From Terribacillus sp. FSL K6-0262 (GTDB lineage: Bacteria > Bacillota > Bacilli > Bacillales > Amphibacillaceae), in assembly GCF_037977385.1 (NCBI RefSeq), contig NZ_CP150277.1, positions 992,001 to 1,056,000 on the forward strand: 64,000 nt of DNA, read 5' to 3'. Below the pieces are notes generated by a model. That model searched no databases, was not told the DNA's origin, and saw only the letters and a program-made list of their open reading frames with translations. Within the stretch, counting starts at the first letter, position 1; each line of letters begins with the position of its first letter. Shown here piece after piece: positions 26,095 to 33,814 of this stretch. Made by a program: the position numbers and the translations under genes.

Positions 26095-27108
26095 TTAATA
26101 CATGCCAAAGCTGGCAAAGTAAGCAATGATAACCGCTAAGACTCCTGTGATCAATCGGCTGTACAAGACAGCCGGAACACCATACTGGACTGTTTCCGGC
26201 TTTGCTTCACCCAAGGACAGCCCTACGGGTACAAAATCTGCACCAACTTGCCCATTTATCGCAAATAATGCCGGCAGTGCAAATTGCGGCGGGATATTGC
26301 CCAATGCAATCTGGCTGCCGATCAATACCCCGATTACTTGGGCAATTACCGCACCCGGACCAAGCACAGGTGACAGGAATGGCAGCGTACAGATAATGAC
26401 GATGACGATCAATCCCCAGATCGAACTTGCAAGCGGTGACATCGTGTTAGCAATCAAGTCCCCGATTCCGGTGTAATTGATGATTCCGATCAGCATGCTC
26501 ACAAACGCCATGAAAGGAATGATATTTTTAATCAGCATTTCGATGGAATCCCGTCCTGCTTGATAAAATATCCCTGTCACTTTCCCGATACCCTTGGAAA
26601 AGCGCATCAGCCAGTTATCATCATTGGAACGATGCTCTTCCTTCACTTTCTCATACTCTTCCCTGAATTCTTTCTTATCGGCAGTATTGAATCTCCCTGC
26701 GTCTTCCGCAGCGGCCGAAGCCTGCTCCTGTGCTTCACCTTCCGCAAGAGCTACCTCTTTCGGTGTGACACCTGACACGAAGATATCCTCTTTGATATGT
26801 TTCGCCAAAGGACCGGATGGGGAGGAACCCAGAATATCGACAGTCGGAATACGTTTCATTGGGTAAAGCCCAATTCTGGCCGTTCCACCGCAATCGATGA
26901 CCACGCACATCATCTCGTCCTCAGGTACTGAATTCTTAAAGCCATCCACCGCTTGGGCCCCGGTCAGCTCAGCTATTCGTTCCGCTACAGGGTGAATTCC
27001 CCCGCCCGTAATCGAGACTACTTTCGTTTTCTTGCCTTTCGGTTCAATCCGGAGGCCGGTTCCCCATCCGCCGGATCCTTTGCTGACAAACACTGCTTTA
27101 TATCCCAT
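26095..27108 (-). CDS. srlE: PTS glucitol/sorbitol-family EIIBC component
   Basis: A 337-residue membrane protein with a cytoplasmic EIIB part (about 1-110: [13 protein letters not shown] and [15 protein letters not shown], with the Cys of CGGTARIG as phosphoacceptor candidate) and a C-terminal EIIC2 part with several membrane helices ([20 protein letters not shown]). This split matches SrlE. It lies 17 bases downstream of the EIIC1 gene and 11 bases upstream of the EIIA gene, all on one transcript. Confidence 0.92.
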   Translation of the reverse strand: MGYKAVFVSKGSGGWGTGLRIEPKGKKTKVVSITGGGIHPVAERIAELTGAQAVDGFKNSVPEDEMMCVVIDCGGTARIGLYPMKRIPTVDILGSSPSGPLAKHIKEDIFVSGVTPKEVALAEGEAQEQASAAAEDAGRFNTADKKEFREEYEKVKEEHRSNDDNWLMRFSKGIGKVTGIFYQAGRDSIEMLIKNIIPFMAFVSMLIGIINYTGIGDLIANTMSPLASSIWGLIVIVIICTLPFLSPVLGPGAVIAQVIGVLIGSQIALGNIPPQFALPALFAINGQVGADFVPVGLSLGEAKPETVQYGVPAVLYSRLITGVLAVIIAYFASFGMY

Positions 27109-27125
27109 GCTGATTCCCTCCAGTA

Positions 27126-27641
27126 TTACATTCTTTTCATCAGGAATTTCGTGATTTGTTCCGTCATAAGTCCCCTGATCAGCATCACAACGATCCCGAC
27201 CAAGAAGAAACGAACTGCCAGTTCAGATGTCGAGTAGCCAGCTTGTGTCAATCCGTTGGCAATACCCAAGTAGACAAATAGCTCCCCGGCATTTGCATAT
27301 GGGAACAAGGCTGTTACCGGATGCAAAAATGAAACGAGCGAATCAAAGAATGCCGGTTTCTGGCGCTCCTCGACAAAACGGCCGAATGTATATGCCATTG
27401 GATTTGTCAGGAGCAAAATGGATAGCATCGGCATCACTGTATAACGCAGCAAAGCATATTTGGAGGTGAATCGAATCGCCTTTGTCACACGATCCTCACC
27501 AATGAATTTGATTAGTGCATAAGTAAAGGTCAGCAATACTACCAAAGTCGGTACTATGCCGGTGATGAGACTCATGAATTGCTCTCCGCCAGCATTGAAC
27601 ATGCCGATGAAATGCTCACCGAACCACTGAATCCATTCCAT
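27126..27641 (-). CDS. srlA: PTS glucitol/sorbitol-family EIIC component
   Basis: A 171-residue integral membrane permease subunit. The N-terminal amphipathic helix [20 protein letters not shown] followed by four helices matches SrlA. The ATG at 27641 is eight bases after GGGGAG; a GTG nine bases upstream is a weaker option. It forms the transport channel together with the EIIC2 part of the next gene. Confidence 0.9.
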   Translation of the reverse strand: MEWIQWFGEHFIGMFNAGGEQFMSLITGIVPTLVVLLTFTYALIKFIGEDRVTKAIRFTSKYALLRYTVMPMLSILLLTNPMAYTFGRFVEERQKPAFFDSLVSFLHPVTALFPYANAGELFVYLGIANGLTQAGYSTSELAVRFFLVGIVVMLIRGLMTEQITKFLMKRM

Positions 27642-27656
27642 GTCTTCCACTCCCCA

Positions 27657-28076
27657 TTATGAGATGGATGCCAATCTCTTCGTCTTCGAGATGGACATCA
27701 AAGCTTGTTCACCGGCAGCCTGCAAAGCTGTTTGCAGTGCCGACAGCTTTCTTTTTCCCGCTGGACTGTACAGTTCGTCCAGCAGCTCCCCCAGCTGCAT
27801 TCCTTCATATTGCTTCATTTCTTTGAAAGTCGACAGGATACTGATTCCGCGCATCACCTGGCACTCTTGAATTACATAGGATTCATCCACCACGAGCAGG
27901 ACAATCGATCCTGGACCGATACGGCGGCGTGATTGCCCCGAAAATAGGTGGAAGCCCTTTTCCCCTTTATATTTACCGACTAATTTCTTCATTGATTTTT
28001 GATAATAGTGAACTTGAATGGCAGTCAGGGCCGATTGGACAATCAGCAAACAGCAAGCAACCAATACTAACTTCAT
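27657..28076 (-). CDS. gutM: GutM-family glucitol operon activator
   Basis: A 139-residue protein with one N-terminal membrane helix (about 1-18, KLVLVACCLLIVQSALTAI) and a small cytoplasmic domain with VLLVVDESYVIQECQVMRGI. GutM was named as an activator of the E. coli glucitol operon; how it acts is unclear. Here it sits between the dehydrogenase gene and the PTS genes. GGGAGGATGACAAG sets the start at 28076. The in-frame upstream extension overlaps the previous gene and is unlikely. Confidence 0.88.
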   Translation of the reverse strand: MKLVLVACCLLIVQSALTAIQVHYYQKSMKKLVGKYKGEKGFHLFSGQSRRRIGPGSIVLLVVDESYVIQECQVMRGISILSTFKEMKQYEGMQLGELLDELYSPAGKRKLSALQTALQAAGEQALMSISKTKRLASIS

Positions 28077-28092
28077 CTTGTCATCCTCCCTG

Positions 28093-29349
28093 TCATTCAG
28101 CGAATAAGTGATCCTGAAGCGACCGAAGCTTCCAGACGGTAGTGGACATATCAAGTTCCACATCGTCCAATGTCAGGAACCGGCCTTCATCGATTGCTCT
28201 CTTAGCCACTACATTCCCGCTGATCAAACCGATTGGGATATGGCCATTCACTTTCATGTCCTGATGTGTTTCCAGCATCCCACGGACACTATAGCCGCCG
28301 ATGCCATCAAGTCTTTCGCCCGGCTTGATCGGACGTTTTGCAACAGCAACAGTTTCAGAAACCGGCGCACCAAGCGGGTGGATGGAAGTATCATGGTGAA
28401 GCACTGCTTTGGCAATAGTGATCGGCGTCTCAAGGCTTGCAAGGTGATACGGACGATATAATGTATAATGCGGACCATGATCGGAATCCACTTTCAACAA
28501 ATAACGTAATTCCTCATCCACTGGCTCCAATTCACTCTTCACGATCACGAATACACCTGGCGCCAACCCGTTCACATATTCCACGACGCCTAATGAATCA
28601 AGCACCCCGCCATTTTCTTTCAAGTCCAGTTTCTTCGCTACATCATCAAGTCCAGCATCTACACCATGCATGCCGACTTTATCCGGTATGAGACCTATTG
28701 CATTACTCAGCAAGTTCATCTCAGCCATCGTTTTTGTTCCGTCTTGGAATGCTGCCAGCATATGCGCACTCATATTCTTCCGCTTTGCTTCTTCCGCACA
28801 TGTATCCGGATTTGCAGTAGGCTTCAGCGCATTATTTTTTCCTTTGCCGGCCACAACAACCTCCAGCCCCATCGTTTTCGCGAATTCATATAACTCCACG
28901 ATTGCTGCTGGCTCGTCCCCAGCCGAACCGGAATATACCAAACCCGCATTATCAAACATACGATGCATATAGGAGCCGATTGTAATATCAACCTCGACAT
29001 TCAAAAGAACCAGGTGCTTTTTGGAACGAAGTGCTTCCAAGGCAATATTGGCACCGACCTCCGGTACACCTGTAGCATCCACTACAACTTCTACCGTACT
29101 GGATTGAATGATTGCCCGGTAATCAGAGGAGACTACTGTCCCTGCCTTTCTGTTTTCCTGAGATTGATAGAAATCCCTGGCTCTCTCCGCATTGGCAATA
29201 TTCACATCACAAATTCCGCCGACAACCATCCCAGGAATCCTTGAAATTTGGGAGATAAGCCCGAAGCCCATTTGTCCAGCTCCGATTACACCTACTTTGA
29301 TTGGCTGCAATTGTTTATCTCTTTCTTGTAGTTCTCGATAAATGGACAT
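28093..29349 (-). CDS. NAD(P)-dependent oxidoreductase with C-terminal SAF domain
   Basis: A 418-residue protein built like a homoserine-dehydrogenase-type Rossmann oxidoreductase (VGVIGAGQMGFGLI at about 19-32; EVVVDATGVPEVGA) followed by a C-terminal SAF domain (about 325-410, AVAKRPIKPGERLDGIGGYS). GAAGGAGGAGCAGGAT sets the start. It is the first gene of the glucitol-family PTS operon and holds the place where SrlD (sorbitol-6-phosphate dehydrogenase) would be expected. I infer that it oxidises or rearranges the imported polyol phosphate, but this is not shown by the sequence. Confidence 0.8.
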   Translation of the reverse strand: MSIYRELQERDKQLQPIKVGVIGAGQMGFGLISQISRIPGMVVGGICDVNIANAERARDFYQSQENRKAGTVVSSDYRAIIQSSTVEVVVDATGVPEVGANIALEALRSKKHLVLLNVEVDITIGSYMHRMFDNAGLVYSGSAGDEPAAIVELYEFAKTMGLEVVVAGKGKNNALKPTANPDTCAEEAKRKNMSAHMLAAFQDGTKTMAEMNLLSNAIGLIPDKVGMHGVDAGLDDVAKKLDLKENGGVLDSLGVVEYVNGLAPGVFVIVKSELEPVDEELRYLLKVDSDHGPHYTLYRPYHLASLETPITIAKAVLHHDTSIHPLGAPVSETVAVAKRPIKPGERLDGIGGYSVRGMLETHQDMKVNGHIPIGLISGNVVAKRAIDEGRFLTLDDVELDMSTTVWKLRSLQDHLFAE

Positions 29350-29394
29350 ATCCTGCTCCTCCTTGAATGCGTTTTCATATTTAAGCAAAAAATG

Positions 29395-29450
29395 ATGAAC
29401 ATATGTCACTACATTTCATATACGTTCAATAAATGTAACATATGTTACAA
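29395..29450. promoter_or_regulatory. three spaced ACATATGT-like repeats, candidate SorC operator
   Basis: A perfect 16-bp palindrome TGTAACATATGTTACA lies at 29434-29449. Related sites TGAACATATGTCAC (29396-29409) and CATATACGTTCA (29417-29428) lie about 39 and 20 bp away, i.e. close to whole helical turns. They sit downstream of the operon promoter, where a SorC tetramer could repress. Confidence 0.6.
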
Positions 29451-29479
29451 TTAATATCATTTGTTAATTCTTGATTGTT

Positions 29480-29508
29480 ATTGTATTATCTGTTGTAAGC
29501 GTTGTCAA
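29480..29508 (-). promoter_or_regulatory. promoter of the polyol PTS operon
   Basis: TTGACA (29503-29508) and TACAAT (29480-29485) are 17 bases apart on the minus strand. The -35 overlaps a cre box. Confidence 0.8.
29494..29507. promoter_or_regulatory. cre box overlapping the polyol PTS promoter
   Basis: TGTAAGCGTTGTCA matches TGWAANCGNTNWCA at every position and covers part of the -35 and spacer, so CcpA should compete with RNA polymerase. Confidence 0.8.
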
Positions 29509-29541
29509 ACATTTTTCTAAAAAATCCAAGGAGGCCACCAT

Positions 29542-30009
29542 ATGAGCAGGACTGATTATTATCATGAAGAAAATGCCCCTGAAGCCCAAAAAATCGTACC
29601 CGCCGTTTCTGCAGTGATACAAAATGGCCAGTATATTTTGCTTCAGCAGAGAAGCGATAACGGGAAATGGTCCTTACCCGGCGGTAATATGGATGCAGGA
29701 GAATCGGTACTGGAGGCAATAATTAGGGAAGTGAAGGAAGAAACTGGTTTGATATGTATCATGGATCGCATAACAGGTATATATAGCGATCCCCGCCATA
29801 TCATCGCTTATTCAGATGGTGAAGTAAGGCAGCAGTTCTCTATTTGCTTCGCAGGAAAGCCTGTCGGCGGAGAAGTGTGCAAGAGTGAGGAGTCTTTCGA
29901 TATTGCGTGGGTTCACATCGATATACTGGATGATTACGACATCCATCCTGCTCAAAGGATAAGGATAGCGGATGCCCTGAAAAACTGTAAAAGTGCGTTT
30001 ATCAGGTGA
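29542..30009 (+). CDS. NUDIX hydrolase
   Basis: A 155-residue NUDIX pyrophosphohydrolase. The NUDIX box is at about 48-70 (GNMDAGESVLEAIIREVKEE followed by TGL) with all Gly, Arg and Glu positions intact. The flanking LPGG and the C-terminal ESFDIAWVHIDIL are typical of ADP-ribose/nucleotide-sugar class enzymes, but the substrate cannot be called. AAGGAGGCCACCAT sets the start. It is divergent from the polyol PTS operon. Confidence 0.88.
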   Translation: MSRTDYYHEENAPEAQKIVPAVSAVIQNGQYILLQQRSDNGKWSLPGGNMDAGESVLEAIIREVKEETGLICIMDRITGIYSDPRHIIAYSDGEVRQQFSICFAGKPVGGEVCKSEESFDIAWVHIDILDDYDIHPAQRIRIADALKNCKSAFIR

Positions 30010-30101
30010 TTGACCAATAGCTGGGTCAAGATTTCCTGAAAATCGTTCCAAAAGGGGTCGAGCCATTCATCCCGAGCGATGATTTGTTGGTATTCCCACA
30101 G

Positions 30102-30158
30102 AAAAATCCCCGTCTAAGCAACCAGATCATCAATCTGGTCAGTCAGGCGGGGATTTTT
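30102..30158. terminator. two-tier hairpin terminator between NUDIX and kinase genes
   Basis: An outer 11-bp stem AAAAATCCCCG/CGGGGATTTTT encloses an inner 7-bp hairpin ACCAGAT/ATCTGGT. A and T tracts on both sides allow use by both convergent transcripts. Confidence 0.8.
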
Positions 30159-30163
30159 CCCTG

Positions 30164-30784
30164 CTAATCTGCAAGCTGGCTATCCGACAAGATTTCGATA
30201 TCATCAATAAGCTTCGAATAGTCGACCTTTGAGAAATCCGTCACATCTGCTTCAATCAACCTTCCCATTTGAAATGCATCATAACCTCTTGTGGTACAGC
30301 GCAGGAGAAATTCCTCATAAGTCAGTAAATTATCTGCCTCGGTCCTGTTTTCAAGACAATCCCCCATTCGATAGGACGTTACAATATGACTCAAATGTCT
30401 GGAATCATCCAAATCCCTTTTTCTTTGACGTTCATACAAGACGTTCAAATCCGCTGTCAAACGAATGGTGATGACTTTATATCGATGCTTATCTGTCAAA
30501 CACTGAAGATAAGGATACTGCTTATTGCTGAATGGGTAATCAGATATAATATTCTTTCCTGCTTGCATTTGAAATTCCATCACTTCGTAGTATGTCTTCC
30601 ATGCCTCGTTTTCAAGTCTCTTTTTTTCATTCAAGTCTTGATATCCATATATATCAAAATAGCACTCCTTCAGCTTATCAGGAGATATCAATGCATACGG
30701 TCCCAGCCTGTCATCGATCATACTGCCTAAATAAGTCTTACCTGTTCCCGGAAAGCCAGCTAATAATATTAGGACATTATCCAT
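30164..30784 (-). CDS. P-loop kinase-like protein of the PTS operon
   Basis: A 206-residue protein with a Walker A loop GFPGTGKT at 10-17 and an AAA/zeta-toxin/kinase-like fold; the stretch YERQRKRDLDDSRH could be the LID region. It is the last gene of the ascorbate-family PTS operon, 61 bases after the aldolase gene, so phosphorylation of a sugar intermediate is a reasonable guess. Related P-loop proteins also act on nucleotides, so the substrate is open. Confidence 0.7.
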   Translation of the reverse strand: MDNVLILLAGFPGTGKTYLGSMIDDRLGPYALISPDKLKECYFDIYGYQDLNEKKRLENEAWKTYYEVMEFQMQAGKNIISDYPFSNKQYPYLQCLTDKHRYKVITIRLTADLNVLYERQRKRDLDDSRHLSHIVTSYRMGDCLENRTEADNLLTYEEFLLRCTTRGYDAFQMGRLIEADVTDFSKVDYSKLIDDIEILSDSQLAD

Positions 30785-30845
30785 CTATTCACCTTCTATC
30801 CATTTACTAGTCGGGCATGATGGAAGAGCCTTACTTCCTCTTTAC

Positions 30846-31712
30846 TTACTTCAAGACCAGGGTACGATCCTCGACATTCATAAAAATACTGATTTTATGT
30901 TTGACAATTTCTTTTACTGCCTGATTACATGGAATCACATTATGCCGCAGCGACTTTGTCTCTTTTGTTTCCCCGAATGTTTCTTTTGCTTTTCTCGTCC
31001 ATGCCACCAATAGTTCCGTACCTACATTGAATTTTCGAATACCGCTATTGATCAGTTCCGGGATATCACGTTCATTCACACCTGTTCCGCCATGAATCAC
31101 CAATGGCACATCCACTGCTGCATTTATCTCCTTCAGCAATGGAAGATTTACGTCTGTCTTGGATTTATATTGGCCATGATTTGTACCGATAGCAACGGCT
31201 AACGCGTCTACTTTAGTCGCTTTGACAAATTCCACAGCATCTTTTGGATCCGTATATACCTTATCATCATCTCCAACATGGATCCCTTCCTCCGTTCCTC
31301 CGATGGTACCAAGCTCTCCTTCTACGGAAACTCCATGTTCATGCGCATATTCGACTACTGCTCGCGTCTTCATGATGTTCTCCTTCAGCGGCAGATGAGA
31401 GCCGTCAAACATAACGGATGTATAGCCTTTATCGATAGCCTCCTTGATATCATCGAAATTCCTTGCGTGATCCAAATGCAATACCACATCCACCATTTCC
31501 TTTGTCGCCATGGACTTGCATACTGCAACGAAGTTTTCATGACCAATGTATTTCGCCGTATCTATGCTTGTTTGAATAATGATCGGCGATCCTTGCTCCT
31601 TTGCCGCGCGTATCATATCAGGCAGCATTTCCAAATTGTGTGCATTGAAGGCACCCACTGTATAGTTAAGTTCCTCCGCCCTGCTCGTAACTTCTTTTAA
31701 AGTAGTGTACAT
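30846..31712 (-). CDS. class II (zinc) aldolase, fructose/tagatose-bisphosphate aldolase family
   Basis: A 288-residue metal-dependent aldolase. The zinc ligands are seen in LHLDHARNF, in VAIGTNHGQYK and in VIHGGTGVNERD; the phosphate-binding loops GGTGV and FNVGTEL are present. The family includes FbaA, GatY and KbaY. Its place behind PTS genes suggests cleavage of a phosphorylated sugar into dihydroxyacetone phosphate and an aldehyde, with a substrate matching the transporter. GGGAGCGGTGAAGC precedes the ATG. Confidence 0.88.
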   Translation of the reverse strand: MYTTLKEVTSRAEELNYTVGAFNAHNLEMLPDMIRAAKEQGSPIIIQTSIDTAKYIGHENFVAVCKSMATKEMVDVVLHLDHARNFDDIKEAIDKGYTSVMFDGSHLPLKENIMKTRAVVEYAHEHGVSVEGELGTIGGTEEGIHVGDDDKVYTDPKDAVEFVKATKVDALAVAIGTNHGQYKSKTDVNLPLLKEINAAVDVPLVIHGGTGVNERDIPELINSGIRKFNVGTELLVAWTRKAKETFGETKETKSLRHNVIPCNQAVKEIVKHKISIFMNVEDRTLVLK

Positions 31713-31736
31713 GCTTCACCGCTCCCTTAGTAATAT

Positions 31737-32144
31737 TTATCGAACGCCTCGTGCAACATCCTTGGAGACCTGCATCATCCGATCCATTTTATCGAGATAG
31801 ATCTGCAGCGATTCTTCATCATTTGCTTTTGCTGCCTCTGCTCGCTTCTTGTTATATAAACTCAATAGTTTTTTATATCCATCGCCGACTGATTTCTCTA
31901 TTTGAATACTTTTTTCAAAGGCAGCGATTGCGCGATCATCATCCCCGAGCCTTGAATAGGCTTTACCGATTTCTTCAAGGATTTTTGCTTGTTCCCCTTC
32001 AGAAGCCTGATCGAGTTCTTGTTCTTTTGAAGAAATGGAAAACAATATTTGTTCTTTCTCTTCTGGAGTCAAAACGGGGGCGTCTTCCTTTTGCGCATCT
32101 TTTTTGGGATTTTTGTCTTTTTTCCTGCCAAAACCAAACATCAT
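31737..32144 (-). CDS. small TPR-like protein in the PTS operon
   Basis: A 135-residue charged cytoplasmic protein. After a lysine-rich N-terminus (GFGRKKDKNPKKDAQKED), residues about 55-105 form a tetratricopeptide-like repeat pair (EEIGKAYSRLGDDDRAIAAF, EKSIQIEKSVGDGYKKLLSL). No catalytic motif is seen. GGAGGTAGAT precedes two adjacent ATG codons (32144, 32141). It lies between the EIIC gene (17 bases away) and the aldolase gene (24 bases), so it is part of the pathway operon, maybe a scaffold. Function unknown. Confidence 0.75.
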   Translation of the reverse strand: MMFGFGRKKDKNPKKDAQKEDAPVLTPEEKEQILFSISSKEQELDQASEGEQAKILEEIGKAYSRLGDDDRAIAAFEKSIQIEKSVGDGYKKLLSLYNKKRAEAAKANDEESLQIYLDKMDRMMQVSKDVARGVR

Positions 32145-32161
32145 ATCTACCTCCATTTATT

Positions 32162-33451
32162 CTAAAAAGCTTTTAGAAGCGGACCAATGAGCCATGCATA
32201 CAGCAGAGCAGCTGCTACTGTATCGACATCGGTCGCAGTTGCATTAACAAAGCCCATGGAATTGAATATCGTTACCAGCAGCGCTGGCAAGAGCGTGATG
32301 AAGAACCCGTGTGCCACACCGCCAATGACCGCACCACGTCGTCCGCCAACCTGATTTCCGAATATTCCGGCAGTTCCGCCCGCAAAAAAGGCTGTCAGCA
32401 TCCCTGGCAGAATCATAGCCAGCCCGAATACCGGCAGTACGAACATTGCAAGGACACAACCGATGGTCGTTGTAATAAACCCTACAATGACAGCATTGGG
32501 ACTGTACGGAAACAGCACTGGACAATCCAAGGCTGGCTTGGCATTTGGAACCAGTCGCATTGCAATGCCGCGGAATGCTGGAACAATTTCACCCAGCAGC
32601 AAACGGACCCCTGCTAATAGCACGTACACTCCTACTACAAATTGAATCGCCTGAAGAAAGGCAAACATCAAATAATGCGTCCCACCTGCCAATGCAGAAG
32701 AAAATTCCGGTCCGGCAAACGCTGCTGTGATGATATAGAGCGGAACCATCACTACCATTACGGACAGATAGGTATCCTGCAAAAACTCGAATTGGGCTGG
32801 GAGCTTTAAATCCTCCACCGATTTTTTCTTTTCACCTTTTTCCCCGAATACCTTGGCAACACCTGCTTCGAACACATAGCCCACTGTACAAAAATGTCCC
32901 AAAGCGATGTCATCCGAGCCGGTGATTTTACGGACGAATGGCTGCGCAATTGCCGGCATGGCAACCGCAAAGACACCGCCAATGAATCCCCCTGTCAATA
33001 TCAAAGCAATCCCGCGTAATCCAGCAAAGTATCCAAACACGGTTGTCATGGTAGCCATCCAAAGGATCGCCTGACCTGTTAAAAAGATATATTTCCACCT
33101 CGTGAACCGGGCAATGATAATGTTAAAGATGAAGATCGCCAGAAAAGTCAATGCAATATCCCGGCCCAAGCCTAATTCATTCATGGCTTGACCATTAATG
33201 GCTTCAATCGAAGGGACAATACCCTGCATTTGGAATCCTTCTGCGAATATCTTGCCGAAATATGTCAGACTCCCGACAATGATACTTGAACCGGCAGCCA
33301 ATACCATGAAACCCAGCATTGTTTTTAATGAACCGGATATCACCTGACCAGCAGATTTTTTTTGCAGAATCAAACCCAGCATAGCAATCAATGCTATCGT
33401 GACAGATGCCTGAGTCAAAATGTTCTCGATAATAAAATTGATAACACCCAT
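32162..33451 (-). CDS. PTS EIIC component, ascorbate (UlaA/SgaT) family
   Basis: A 429-residue membrane permease with about eleven helices. The N-terminus (FIIENILTQASVTIALIAML then LILQKKSAGQVISGSLKTML) and the KYIFLTGQAILWMATM region are characteristic of UlaA/SgaT, the L-ascorbate PTS family. The downstream aldolase and kinase are not the usual ascorbate-6-phosphate lactonase/decarboxylase set, so the sugar is likely different. It works with the EIIB protein encoded just upstream. GAGGGAGGAAGGCAGCAA sets the start. Confidence 0.85.
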   Translation of the reverse strand: MGVINFIIENILTQASVTIALIAMLGLILQKKSAGQVISGSLKTMLGFMVLAAGSSIIVGSLTYFGKIFAEGFQMQGIVPSIEAINGQAMNELGLGRDIALTFLAIFIFNIIIARFTRWKYIFLTGQAILWMATMTTVFGYFAGLRGIALILTGGFIGGVFAVAMPAIAQPFVRKITGSDDIALGHFCTVGYVFEAGVAKVFGEKGEKKKSVEDLKLPAQFEFLQDTYLSVMVVMVPLYIITAAFAGPEFSSALAGGTHYLMFAFLQAIQFVVGVYVLLAGVRLLLGEIVPAFRGIAMRLVPNAKPALDCPVLFPYSPNAVIVGFITTTIGCVLAMFVLPVFGLAMILPGMLTAFFAGGTAGIFGNQVGGRRGAVIGGVAHGFFITLLPALLVTIFNSMGFVNATATDVDTVAAALLYAWLIGPLLKAF

Positions 33452-33487
33452 TTGCTGCCTTCCTCCCTCGCTCTGTCTGTTTTATAC

Positions 33488-33796
33488 TTAAGCCAAGACT
33501 CCTTTTTCCTTCAGTACCGGCGTGATTTTTTCTTCGATTTCTTGTTTGGATACAATGTTCCTTAAATAAACGATTCTTGTTTGCTGAGGATCGATGGTGA
33601 ATTTCTCGAATTGTGATTGAAAGTTCTGTGCCGTGATGATGATATCCGGCTTTGCCGAAGCAGCTGAAGATATATCCCCATGATCCAATCTGGCCTCGAT
33701 TCCTAACTTAGTCAACACATCCTCTGCCGCCATTTGACATGCAAAACTGCTTCCCAATCCAGCCCCGCAAACAAATAGAATACTTAATTTTTTCAT
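33488..33796 (-). CDS. PTS EIIB component (UlaB/GatB type)
   Basis: A 102-residue cytoplasmic EIIB protein. The phospho-accepting cysteine is Cys10 in LFVCGAGLGSSFA. Length and fold match UlaB/GatB. It accepts phosphate from an EIIA; the only EIIA-like domain in this operon is the C-terminal domain of the upstream regulator. It is 36 bases upstream of the EIIC gene. Confidence 0.9.
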   Translation of the reverse strand: MKKLSILFVCGAGLGSSFACQMAAEDVLTKLGIEARLDHGDISSAASAKPDIIITAQNFQSQFEKFTIDPQQTRIVYLRNIVSKQEIEEKITPVLKEKGVLA

Positions 33797-33814
33797 GAAA
33801 TCTTCTCCCTTTTT

